From NCBI GenBank assembly GCA_937952155.1, contig CALFYH010000289.1:1-5510 (forward strand): a DNA stretch of 5,510 nucleotides, given 5' to 3'. The notes beneath the pieces are model-generated. The model was not told the DNA's origin. It saw only the letters and a list, made by a program, of their open reading frames with translations, and ran no database searches. The translations under genes and the position numbers were made by a program. Below, piece after piece: positions 1-5,510 of this stretch. Positions within the stretch are counted from its first letter, which is position 1. Every line of letters starts with the position of its first letter. The DNA comes from an uncultured Saprospiraceae bacterium (GTDB lineage Bacteria; Bacteroidota; Bacteroidia; Chitinophagales; Saprospiraceae).

Positions 1-2
1 TG

Positions 3-1910
3 GTAAACAATAAAATGATGTTTTATGAAAATGGTCAATCGCATTTACTTTATGATTTTGATGCTAAATTAGGGGATACCATTCAATACAAAATACCTTC
101 ACTGGCATACTTTTACGATATTACTTTTAATGAAGGAACTACAAAACCTGTTTTACCTACTTATCAACTGATCATTGAAAAAGTTGATAATATTTTTTCT
201 TCAGAAGGTAAAATGTTGAAAAAATTTGGTGTAAAGTCCCTTCAAGGAAGCAATGAATTTGGGCATGGATTATTTGATATTGTAGAAAATATCGGGTCAT
301 CAGCACACGGATTCTTTGGCTCCTTCGGCCCTTATATCTCAATTGATAAGCAAGGATATTTCAGATGTTTTCAAAGTACTGACCTAAATTATAGTAAGAT
401 TAATAGAGAATGTGTACCTGTTTTATTGGATTCTCTTTTACCTATTTTGGATACCAATCTAATAAGATATGTTGTCATTCGTGATTTTTTTAGTCCACAA
501 ACTAAGATGGAAAGGTGGAAATTTGCTTCTACACCGACGCTCTTTTATGCAGGTCAAGAATATTTTGAACTTTTGATTTCTGACGAGAAGGATGGTACAA
601 ATTTTACAGGTACTGACCGATATTTTAGAGAAAAAGACAATCGATTTTATGAATATTTATCGCTATTCGCTGCAGAACTTACACTTTATGATATGAATCT
701 GAAATTAGGAGATAGTATAAAAATATCTTATACAGATGGTTTGAGGAATTTGATAGTCACCAAAGTTGATTCGATATCATTATTGGATCAAGTTATAAGA
801 AAAAGATTGACCTTGCAATGTTTAATAAATGGTGAGCTAGATAGTGGTGAACCAGTTGTGTGGATCGAAGGTATTGGAAGACTATTTGAACCTTTTGTAG
901 ATTATTCACCGTGCTCTCTTTTAGATGTCGCAAGAACAGAAGTGGTATGTATTTATAATGAGCATGAAAGATTGTATAAAAGTGATGCGGCACCCGATGA
1001 TTGTTGGATCATTTTTCCAACCATAGACACCACTGACATGGATCTCACCACGACCTGGTATAGCAGTAGTTATAAAGGTGATTTTGCTGATGTCGGGTGT
1101 AGCCAAAAAATTGATATTACCAAGGTAATGCGCGACACATTGATAAACAACAGGTTGTGTCGTATAATAGGCGTGACTTCAGATGGCATCTATCTCCCTG
1201 AGAGTGAGATTGTCGTTTTTAGTAAGGAAAACAAAATGTATTTTTACGAAGAAAATGCTTGGAAGCTTTTGTACAATTTTGATGCAAATGTAGGTGATAC
1301 TGTTACTTATTATATTTCTAAAAAGTATCCTTATTATAGTCCATTTTCCTTGCTGCAGCCTTTTGAACAATATATTATTGATGGCAATCCTTTTAAATTG
1401 GTAATAAAGCAAGTAGATTCTATTGTTTCAACAAATGGAGTGAGTTTAAAAAGATTTATTACCAAAAATGTATTTAATCAGGCAGGCCATTTTATGGATA
1501 CCATTATCCAGCATGTTGGTTCTAAGTATAAACTTTTCGGCAATAACGGATACATCACACCACCAGATTGTTTTGGAAGTTTGCCGTCTTTAAGATGTTA
1601 TAGTGATGATGATATTTCTATTAAATTTACCGAAGGCCAGTGTGATAAATTGACTTCTGTCAATGAAGTATTACAAGGTGAGATCAAAATATTCCCAAAT
1701 CCTGTGACAGAGCAAATTTATATACAACAGAAGGAGTTAGTTGGCATTGTGCTGTATGATTTCCAAGGTAAAAAAATATTAAATCTGGATGTTGACCCAA
1801 ATCTAGAACTGCAAACGATCAATCTTGTACATCTGCCGATAGGACAATATTTCTTGATGGCGACGGATCAAGATGGTAGATTGTGGTATAATCGCTTTCA
1901 GAAATTATAA
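3..1910 (+). CDS. T9SS-sorted secreted/surface protein with three repeat modules (5' partial)
   Basis: The frame is already open at the left edge. The codons before the ATG at 15 (V-N-N-K) belong to the repeat pattern, so the true start lies upstream. Residues below are counted from that ATG. Three diverged copies of one module are visible. Each has an LLYDFDAKLGDT-like motif (11-22, 223-234, 418-429), a [LI]xxKVDSI-like motif (about 52-60, 246-254, 462-470), an [IV]xxIG motif (DIVENIGS 88-95, VWIEGIGR 282-289, TIIQHVGS 496-503), and a closing Cys pair (118/133, 312/330, 528/543). Residues about 555-631 form a type A T9SS C-terminal sorting domain (KIFPNP at 558-563, LYDFQGKKI, LPIGQYFL). Known for the family: such domains route proteins through the outer membrane by the Por/T9SS system, with the tail removed and the protein released or anchored. 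No catalytic motif was recognised, so the role of the repeats is unknown. The signal peptide would be outside the window. Confidence 0.9.
   Translation, partial: VNNKMMFYENGQSHLLYDFDAKLGDTIQYKIPSLAYFYDITFNEGTTKPVLPTYQLIIEKVDNIFSSEGKMLKKFGVKSLQGSNEFGHGLFDIVENIGSSAHGFFGSFGPYISIDKQGYFRCFQSTDLNYSKINRECVPVLLDSLLPILDTNLIRYVVIRDFFSPQTKMERWKFASTPTLFYAGQEYFELLISDEKDGTNFTGTDRYFREKDNRFYEYLSLFAAELTLYDMNLKLGDSIKISYTDGLRNLIVTKVDSISLLDQVIRKRLTLQCLINGELDSGEPVVWIEGIGRLFEPFVDYSPCSLLDVARTEVVCIYNEHERLYKSDAAPDDCWIIFPTIDTTDMDLTTTWYSSSYKGDFADVGCSQKIDITKVMRDTLINNRLCRIIGVTSDGIYLPESEIVVFSKENKMYFYEENAWKLLYNFDANVGDTVTYYISKKYPYYSPFSLLQPFEQYIIDGNPFKLVIKQVDSIVSTNGVSLKRFITKNVFNQAGHFMDTIIQHVGSKYKLFGNNGYITPPDCFGSLPSLRCYSDDDISIKFTEGQCDKLTSVNEVLQGEIKIFPNPVTEQIYIQQKELVGIVLYDFQGKKILNLDVDPNLELQTINLVHLPIGQYFLMATDQDGRLWYNRFQKL
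1677..1910 (+). other. Type A T9SS C-terminal sorting domain (coding segment)
   Basis: This segment encodes the last ~77 residues of the first gene. It starts with the hallmark IKIFPNPV and continues with alternating beta-strand segments (IVLYDFQGKKIL, then NLVHLPIGQYFL) and a basic end (RFQKL). This is the usual layout of the Por secretion C-terminal domain, a small beta-sandwich read by the T9SS machinery. It is the strongest evidence that the host is a Bacteroidota member. Confidence 0.9.
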
Positions 1911-2078
1911 AGAAAATATGTGCAAATGATCTCTAATAGGTAGGATTACATGATTTTCCTTACAGAATAGGCGACAGGGGAGACAGCATCTTGTCAGGAA
2001 TTTGAATATTTTTTATCTTACAAAATGAGATACTTTATAAATCAAAACTATCTTTGCGAATTGACATCATTTAGGCAA
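1911..2078. other. Intergenic region between the surface protein and the R-M operon
   Basis: This is the only real gap in the window. It holds no convincing ORF apart from the possible 18-codon extension of the regulator starting at 2025. A weak 4-bp hairpin (GACA 1982-1985 / TGTC 1992-1995) lies upstream of a T-rich stretch (2009-2014), but it is too short to call a terminator. The right part carries the promoter candidates described separately. No tRNA or mobile-element end was seen. Confidence 0.6.
2049..2056 (+). promoter_or_regulatory. Candidate Bacteroidota -7 promoter element for the R-M operon
   Basis: TATCTTTG is an exact match to the Bacteroidota primary-sigma -7 consensus TAnnTTTG, followed by CG. 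Transcription would begin near 2061, about 18 nt before the ATG at 2079. A clear -33 TTG box is not visible at the expected distance, which lowers confidence. A second, weaker candidate pairs TTG at 1991-1993 with TATCTTAC at 2014-2021 (20-nt spacer). It would start transcripts near 2026, on top of the upstream ATG at 2025. Either way the transcript favours the start at 2079. Confidence 0.45.
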
Positions 2079-2291
2079 ATGAACAGAATAAAAGAAGTGC
2101 TGGACGCAAAAGGCATTAAGCAAACTTGGCTTACTGAGCAATTAGGCAAAAGCTACAATATGGTAAATGCTTATGTGCAAAATAGACAACAACCACGTAT
2201 TGAGGTGCTTTACCACATAGCCAAAATATTGAGCGTAAACGTGAAAGACCTCTTGATTGACAACGATATAAAAAAGGAGAATAATGAGTAA
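2079..2291 (+). CDS. Small XRE/Cro-C1 family HTH regulator, probable R-M controller
   Basis: This is a 70-residue, single-domain DNA-binding protein. Residues about 3-59 form the Cro/C1 fold: KEVLDAKGIKQTWLTEQLG gives helices 1-2, SYNMVNAYVQNRQQP (25-39) covers recognition helix 3 and the typical turn, and IEVLYHIAKILSVNVKDLL gives helices 4-5. The frame is open back to an ATG at 2025, which would add 18 residues (MRYFINQNYLCELTSFRQ). The ATG at 2079 is chosen because the HTH domain normally begins at M-N-R-I-K and because the best promoter element lies inside the extension. The upstream TTAGGCAA is only a weak ribosome-binding site. The gene overlaps mod by 8 nt, so the two are surely co-transcribed. 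The family role is transcriptional repression or activation. Control of the mod-dinD-res operon, including its own promoter, is inferred from position and resemblance to C proteins of R-M systems. No clear operator palindrome was identified. Confidence 0.85.
   Translation: MNRIKEVLDAKGIKQTWLTEQLGKSYNMVNAYVQNRQQPRIEVLYHIAKILSVNVKDLLIDNDIKKENNE
2275..2279 (+). promoter_or_regulatory. Shine-Dalgarno site for mod
   Basis: AGGAG lies 4 nt before the mod ATG at 2284, inside the end of the regulator gene. It is the best ribosome-binding site in the operon and fixes the mod start. dinD and res lack a comparable site and probably rely on translational coupling. Confidence 0.75.
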
Positions 2292-4362
2292 GGATCAAAA
2301 AATTACAAATGATATAAAAGTGCCAAACAAAGATTTGGAAGTATTGAGAGCTAACTTTCCACAATGCTTTGACAAAGAAGGTAATTTTCAATTTGAGAAA
2401 TTTAAAAATAACCTGACAGAAAAAGAAATCAATTTTTCTGCCGAGAGTTATGGCCTAGACTGGCTGGGCAAATCTTATGCTAGGCTTTTGGCTAGCGATC
2501 CAGCTACCACCTTGCTGAAAGCAGACGAAACCCACAACAGCAAACCTGAAAACATCCACGCTGAAAACTTGCTAATAAAAGGCGATAACTTGGAAGTGCT
2601 GAAACACCTTGCTAACGCCTATTACGAACAAGTGAAAATGATTTACATAGACCCGCCATACAACACAGGAAGTGATGGGTTCACATATCAAGACGATAGA
2701 AAATTCACAGTAAAGGAATTGCAAAATTTGATTGGCGTGGATGCAGAAAAAGCGAAACAGATTTTAGATTTCACGCAACAAAAAAGTAACAGTCATTCCG
2801 CTTGGCTGACCTTTTTATACCCAAGACTTTATATAGCCAAACAACTATTAAAAGATGAAGGAGTAATTTTTGTATCTATAGATGATAATGAAGTTACACA
2901 ACTCAGATTTTTAATGGATGAAGTATTTGGTGAAGAAAATTTTATTGGAGCTTTTATCATCAATTCAACACCAAATGCAAGAGATTACGGTCATATCGGC
3001 AAAATGCACGAATACTGCATTTTCTATGCAAACAAACGAAACAAAACAGAAACAAATCTTTTAGAAGAAAAGAACAAGAGATTTAATTTCAAAGACGAAA
3101 AAGGTGGCTTTAATGTTCACCCTTTATATAATAGTAATGTGGCTTTTACACCTGAAAATCGTGAAAATCTATACTATCCATTTTATTTAAATCCTGAAAA
3201 AAAATTATCGGAATTAGGAGAAGAGTTCTATGAAATCAGTTTAACTAAAAACGATGACCATATAGAAATTTATCCTCCAAAATCTGTTAAAGATGGCGTT
3301 CAGTTTGTTTGGCGTTGGGGTAAAGAAAAATCACAAGGAGAGCTAAACAATGAAATCGTTGGCTATTTGACAGAAGACGAAGAATTCAGAATTGTTCAGA
3401 AAATGAGAACATCTGAAAAGTTGATTCGTTCAATCCTAGCTGATAAAGAATTTTCGAGTAGAAGGGGAACTGCTGAAGTAGAAAAGATATTTGGAAAAAA
3501 GGTTTTCTCGTTTCCCAAACCGATTGAGTTACTCAATAACCTAATAAAAGTTGCTACAGAAAAAGATTCTATTATTATGGACTTCTTCGCAGGTAGCGGA
3601 ACAACTGGTGATTCATTGTTTCAAATTAATAGTGAAGATGGTGGAAGTAGAAAATTCATTTTGGTTCAAATACCCGAATTGATAGACCAAAAACAAAATA
3701 AGGTTGGTTTCAATTTTGTTAAAAAAGAATTAGGCATTGATACTCCAACAATATTTGAAATAACAAAGGAACGTATTATAAGAGCAGCTAAAAAAACCAA
3801 AGATTTATTGATTCCAAACAGAATAACCGAAAAGGAAACGGAATTAAAAGAAATTGAAGGGGAATTAGATTTAGAAGGCAAGGAAGAAAAAATAAAACAA
3901 CTCAAGGCTGAAATCAAATCGCTTAAGCACCAAGACCTGGGTTTCAAAATTTTTGAAACAATACCCATCTGGGAGGATTACAATTTTGAAGCAGAGCAGT
4001 TTGACAGTTCGCAAACGCTTTTTGATGCTGGAAAGCTTACAGATGACGACATCAATGCTTTGCTTACCACATGGAAGACCTATGATGGCATACCATTGAC
4101 ACAAGAGCTAGAAAGGGTAGATTTAAGTGGTTACAGCGCTTATTATGGCAATAATAAATTGTATTTGATGCATAAAGGTTTCATAACCAATCATTTGAAA
4201 TCATTGTTAGAAAAGATTGATGCAGACAAGCATTTTGAGCCAAAGAGCATTGTTGCATTTGGTTATCACATGGAAAGTAAGAATTTACGAGAGATAGCAG
4301 AAAACGTAAAAACTTACAACAATAAGAAAAAAAGTGATATTGACTTTATAACAAGATACTAG
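2284..4362 (+). CDS. mod: Type III restriction-modification methyltransferase subunit Mod (EcoP15I-like)
   Basis: This 692-residue protein is a site-specific DNA adenine-N6 methyltransferase and the recognition subunit of a type III R-M complex. It has the beta-class motif order. The N-terminal block NFPQCFDKEG...LDWLGKSYARLLA (24-70) and HLLIKGDNLEVL-like segment (residues 96-106) resemble EcoP1/EcoP15I Mod as I remember them. The catalytic DPPYNTG is at 123-129, HSAWLTFLYPRL at 171-182, and VIFVSIDDNE at 194-203. The target-recognition region follows (about 225-405). Then come PKPIELLNNLI (411-421) and the AdoMet-binding motif DFFAGSGTTGDS (433-444). A Lys/Glu-rich likely coiled coil spans about 511-550. 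The conserved C-terminal part, FDAGKLTDDDINALLTTWKTYDG and onward, probably mediates Mod dimer or Res contacts. Length is slightly above that of EcoP15I Mod (about 645). All key motifs look intact, so the enzyme is probably active. The recognition sequence cannot be read from the protein. Codons 180-500 are notably more AT-rich than the two ends. Confidence 0.95.
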   Translation: MSKDQKITNDIKVPNKDLEVLRANFPQCFDKEGNFQFEKFKNNLTEKEINFSAESYGLDWLGKSYARLLASDPATTLLKADETHNSKPENIHAENLLIKGDNLEVLKHLANAYYEQVKMIYIDPPYNTGSDGFTYQDDRKFTVKELQNLIGVDAEKAKQILDFTQQKSNSHSAWLTFLYPRLYIAKQLLKDEGVIFVSIDDNEVTQLRFLMDEVFGEENFIGAFIINSTPNARDYGHIGKMHEYCIFYANKRNKTETNLLEEKNKRFNFKDEKGGFNVHPLYNSNVAFTPENRENLYYPFYLNPEKKLSELGEEFYEISLTKNDDHIEIYPPKSVKDGVQFVWRWGKEKSQGELNNEIVGYLTEDEEFRIVQKMRTSEKLIRSILADKEFSSRRGTAEVEKIFGKKVFSFPKPIELLNNLIKVATEKDSIIMDFFAGSGTTGDSLFQINSEDGGSRKFILVQIPELIDQKQNKVGFNFVKKELGIDTPTIFEITKERIIRAAKKTKDLLIPNRITEKETELKEIEGELDLEGKEEKIKQLKAEIKSLKHQDLGFKIFETIPIWEDYNFEAEQFDSSQTLFDAGKLTDDDINALLTTWKTYDGIPLTQELERVDLSGYSAYYGNNKLYLMHKGFITNHLKSLLEKIDADKHFEPKSIVAFGYHMESKNLREIAENVKTYNNKKKSDIDFITRY
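3197..3204 (+). repeat. A8 homopolymer in mod
   Basis: A run of eight A residues lies in the AT-rich target-recognition region of mod (codons for P-E-K-K-L, residues 304-308). Several type III mod genes in pathogens are phase-variable through simple repeats, but those tracts are usually longer. This one is weak as a switch. Confidence 0.5.
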
Positions 4363-4363
4363 T

Positions 4364-5215
4364 ATGAAAAAAGAAATCATTTATAAGCTCACAGAAAATT
4401 TTGAAGATTTTTTGCACCAAACTGAAGATGGCGTTGAATTTTGGTTTGCTAGAGATTTGCAGCATTTATTGGGTTATGAGAAGTGGGATAATTTTCAAAA
4501 TGTAATAAGCAAAGCAAAAACTGCTTGTGAAATATCTGAACAAAATATTTTAGACCATTTTGCCGAGGTCGGGAAAATGGTTGAAATTGGTTCAGGAGCA
4601 CATAAGCAAATTGACGACCTTATGCTCACTCGTTTTGCTTGTTATTTAATAGCACAAAATGGCGACCCACGAAAAGAACAAATTGCTTTTGCTCAAACCT
4701 ATTTTGCTATTCAGACCCGAAGAGCAGAATTGATTGAGCAAAAAATGTTAGCATCTGAGCGAGTACAAGCTAGAAATAAATTAGCCGAAACCGAAAAAGA
4801 ACTTTCACATATTATTTTTGAACAAACTGGCGGCAATGAAAATTTTGCCTTGATTAGAAGTAAAGGAGATCAAGCACTATTTAACAAAACTACCCAACAA
4901 ATGAAAAATAAATGGGGTATAGCCAATAAGCCTTTAGCCGATTTTATGCCAACTATTTTGCTTAAAGCCAAAGATTTTGCGACTGAGATAACCATTTTTA
5001 ATGCAAAGCAAAAAAAAATGTATACAGAAGGACAGATTTCTCAAGAACATATCATTAACAACAAAACTGTTAGAAACACTTTATTGTCTAGAGGAATTGT
5101 TCCAGAAAATTTACCACCGGAAGACGACATTAAAAAAATAGAGCGCAAATTAAAATCAGACGAAGTGAAGTCGTTAAAAGAAAATAAAAAGTTTAATAGC
5201 AAAAATAAAGAATGA
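4364..5215 (+). CDS. dinD: DinD-family DNA-damage-inducible protein
   Basis: This 283-residue protein is close in length to E. coli DinD (about 275). It matches that family along its whole length. The N-terminal part, EFWFARDLQHLLGYEKWDNF (25-44), has the Bro-N-like look. The signature LTRFACYLIAQNGDP (88-102) is followed by AQTYFAIQTRRAEL (110-123). The segment VQARNKLAETEKEL (134-147) is probably helical. The C-terminal block NNKTVRNTLLSRGIVPENLPPEDDIKK (232-258) corresponds to the family's conserved VRxTIxxLGGTxPEELP region. A Lys-rich tail (about 260-283) ends the protein. It is presumably cytosolic. Known: E. coli dinD belongs to the SOS regulon, and its product has been reported to inhibit RecA-mediated strand exchange. 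Here it starts 1 nt after the mod stop and overlaps res, with no room for its own promoter. It is therefore likely expressed with the R-M genes, and its role there is inferred. No enzymatic motif is visible. Confidence 0.92.
   Translation: MKKEIIYKLTENFEDFLHQTEDGVEFWFARDLQHLLGYEKWDNFQNVISKAKTACEISEQNILDHFAEVGKMVEIGSGAHKQIDDLMLTRFACYLIAQNGDPRKEQIAFAQTYFAIQTRRAELIEQKMLASERVQARNKLAETEKELSHIIFEQTGGNENFALIRSKGDQALFNKTTQQMKNKWGIANKPLADFMPTILLKAKDFATEITIFNAKQKKMYTEGQISQEHIINNKTVRNTLLSRGIVPENLPPEDDIKKIERKLKSDEVKSLKENKKFNSKNKE
5010..5018 (+). repeat. A9 homopolymer in dinD
   Basis: Nine consecutive A residues encode Q-K-K (residues 216-218) just before M219. It is the longest homopolymer noticed in the window. 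Gain of one A would bring a TAA at 5056-5058 into frame, and loss of one A a TAG at 5139-5141. Slippage would therefore remove the conserved C-terminal block and the overlap with res. Confidence 0.6.
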
Positions 5216-5510
5216 TGCAGGGATTTAATTTTGAGAAAAACCTGTCTCATCAGGAAAGTGCTGTAGCAAGCACATTGGCTGTTTTTGAAAATTTGGGGTT
5301 GCACCCTGTTTTAGAAATGGATAAAAATTATATCAATCCAGTATATAACAAGATAGAGAAGCAAGGCAATATTTTGGTAAGTCAAATGTTGCCTTTTGGA
5401 ATGTATTTTGACAATATATATGCCCGACAAAGGAGAAATGGCATAAAAGAAATGCCAGATCCTAAAAGCAATATCATAGATATCATGATGGAAACGGGCA
5501 CAGGTAAAAC
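5212..5510 (+). CDS. res: Type III restriction endonuclease subunit Res (3' partial)
   Basis: The first 99 codons are present and the gene runs off the right edge. The start QGFNFEKNLSHQESAV resembles the N-terminus of EcoP15I-type Res subunits. Residues 89-99 read IMMETGTGKT-like, with Walker A (helicase motif I) at METGTGKT, completed by the Thr codon cut at the edge. Known for the family: Res is a superfamily 2 ATPase/translocase with a C-terminal PD-(D/E)xK nuclease that cleaves DNA when Mod meets unmethylated sites. The DEAD-like box and nuclease lie outside the window and cannot be checked. Two tandem ATGs (5212 and 5215) are possible starts. Both overlap the dinD stop (ATGA arrangement), and no good Shine-Dalgarno is seen, so translation is likely coupled to dinD. 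The identity is firm from motif and context, although only about a tenth of a typical ~950-residue Res is visible. Confidence 0.92.
   Translation, partial: MMQGFNFEKNLSHQESAVASTLAVFENLGLHPVLEMDKNYINPVYNKIEKQGNILVSQMLPFGMYFDNIYARQRRNGIKEMPDPKSNIIDIMMETGTGK

Noticed and set aside
15..17. ATG at 15 as the true start of the first gene
   Set aside because: The frame is open to the edge, and the codons before it (VNNK) align with the repeat motif in the third module (SKENKM), so the protein clearly continues upstream. No signal peptide follows the ATG.
793..1412. Minus-strand ORFs inside the surface-protein gene
   Set aside because: They lie opposite a coding region with strong protein-level repeat conservation, resemble no known family, and have no plausible start context.
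1982..2014. Hairpin plus T-run as a terminator for the surface-protein gene
   Set aside because: The stem is only 4 bp (GACA/TGTC) and the T-run is 13 nt beyond it, so it does not meet the usual intrinsic-terminator pattern.
2043..2056. CAAA-N6-TTTG inverted repeat over the -7 box as an XRE operator
   Set aside because: Four-bp arms are expected by chance in this AT-rich DNA, and no second copy was found nearby. It is not enough to call an operator.
2131..2391. Minus-strand 86-codon ORF across the XRE/mod junction
   Set aside because: It is antisense to two well-supported genes. The translation has no recognisable domain and is a shadow of the other frame.
3666..4104. Minus-strand ORFs opposite the mod coiled-coil region
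   Set aside because: The Ser/Phe/Leu-rich translations are what Lys/Glu-rich codons give on the reverse strand. They are not independent genes.
4300..4363. SOS (LexA) box before dinD
   Set aside because: The stretch is the coding end of mod and shows no palindrome like the E. coli CTG-N10-CAG box. LexA sites in this phylum may differ, so absence is not proven.

Overview
The window reads as a piece of a Bacteroidota genome. The first gene ends in a type IX secretion (T9SS) sorting domain, which is largely confined to that phylum. The DNA is AT-rich, and a perfect Bacteroidota-style -7 promoter element (TAnnTTTG) lies just before the second gene. All real genes are on the + strand.

Layout. 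(1) Bases 3-1910 hold the C-terminal 635 or so codons of a secreted or surface protein that begins upstream of the window. It contains three diverged copies of a ~200-residue module followed by a type A T9SS sorting domain. (2) Bases 1911-2078 are a short intergenic stretch with a probable promoter. (3) Bases 2079-5510 are a tightly packed four-gene operon: a 70-residue XRE/Cro-C1 helix-turn-helix regulator, an EcoP15I-type type III DNA adenine methyltransferase (mod), a DinD-family protein, and the first 99 codons of the type III restriction subunit (res), which runs off the right edge just after its Walker A motif.

How the genes work together. Mod supplies target recognition and N6-adenine methylation. 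Res supplies the ATPase/translocase and, beyond the window, presumably the nuclease. Together they would form a type III restriction-modification complex. The small XRE protein is placed like the controller proteins of other R-M systems and probably sets operon expression. The DinD homologue sits between mod and res and is linked to them by a 1-nt gap and a 4-nt (or 1-nt) overlap, so it is likely made in step with the two R-M subunits and not from its own promoter. E. coli DinD is a DNA-damage (SOS) protein reported to interact with RecA, so a co-expressed DinD may link restriction to DNA repair. That link is inference.

The clearest unusual points are the dinD gene embedded in a type III R-M operon, a sharply AT-rich central block of mod that fits an exchanged target-recognition domain, and an uncertain start for the regulator gene, where the best promoter element lies inside the longer possible reading frame. 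No RNA genes, insertion sequences or CRISPR arrays were seen.
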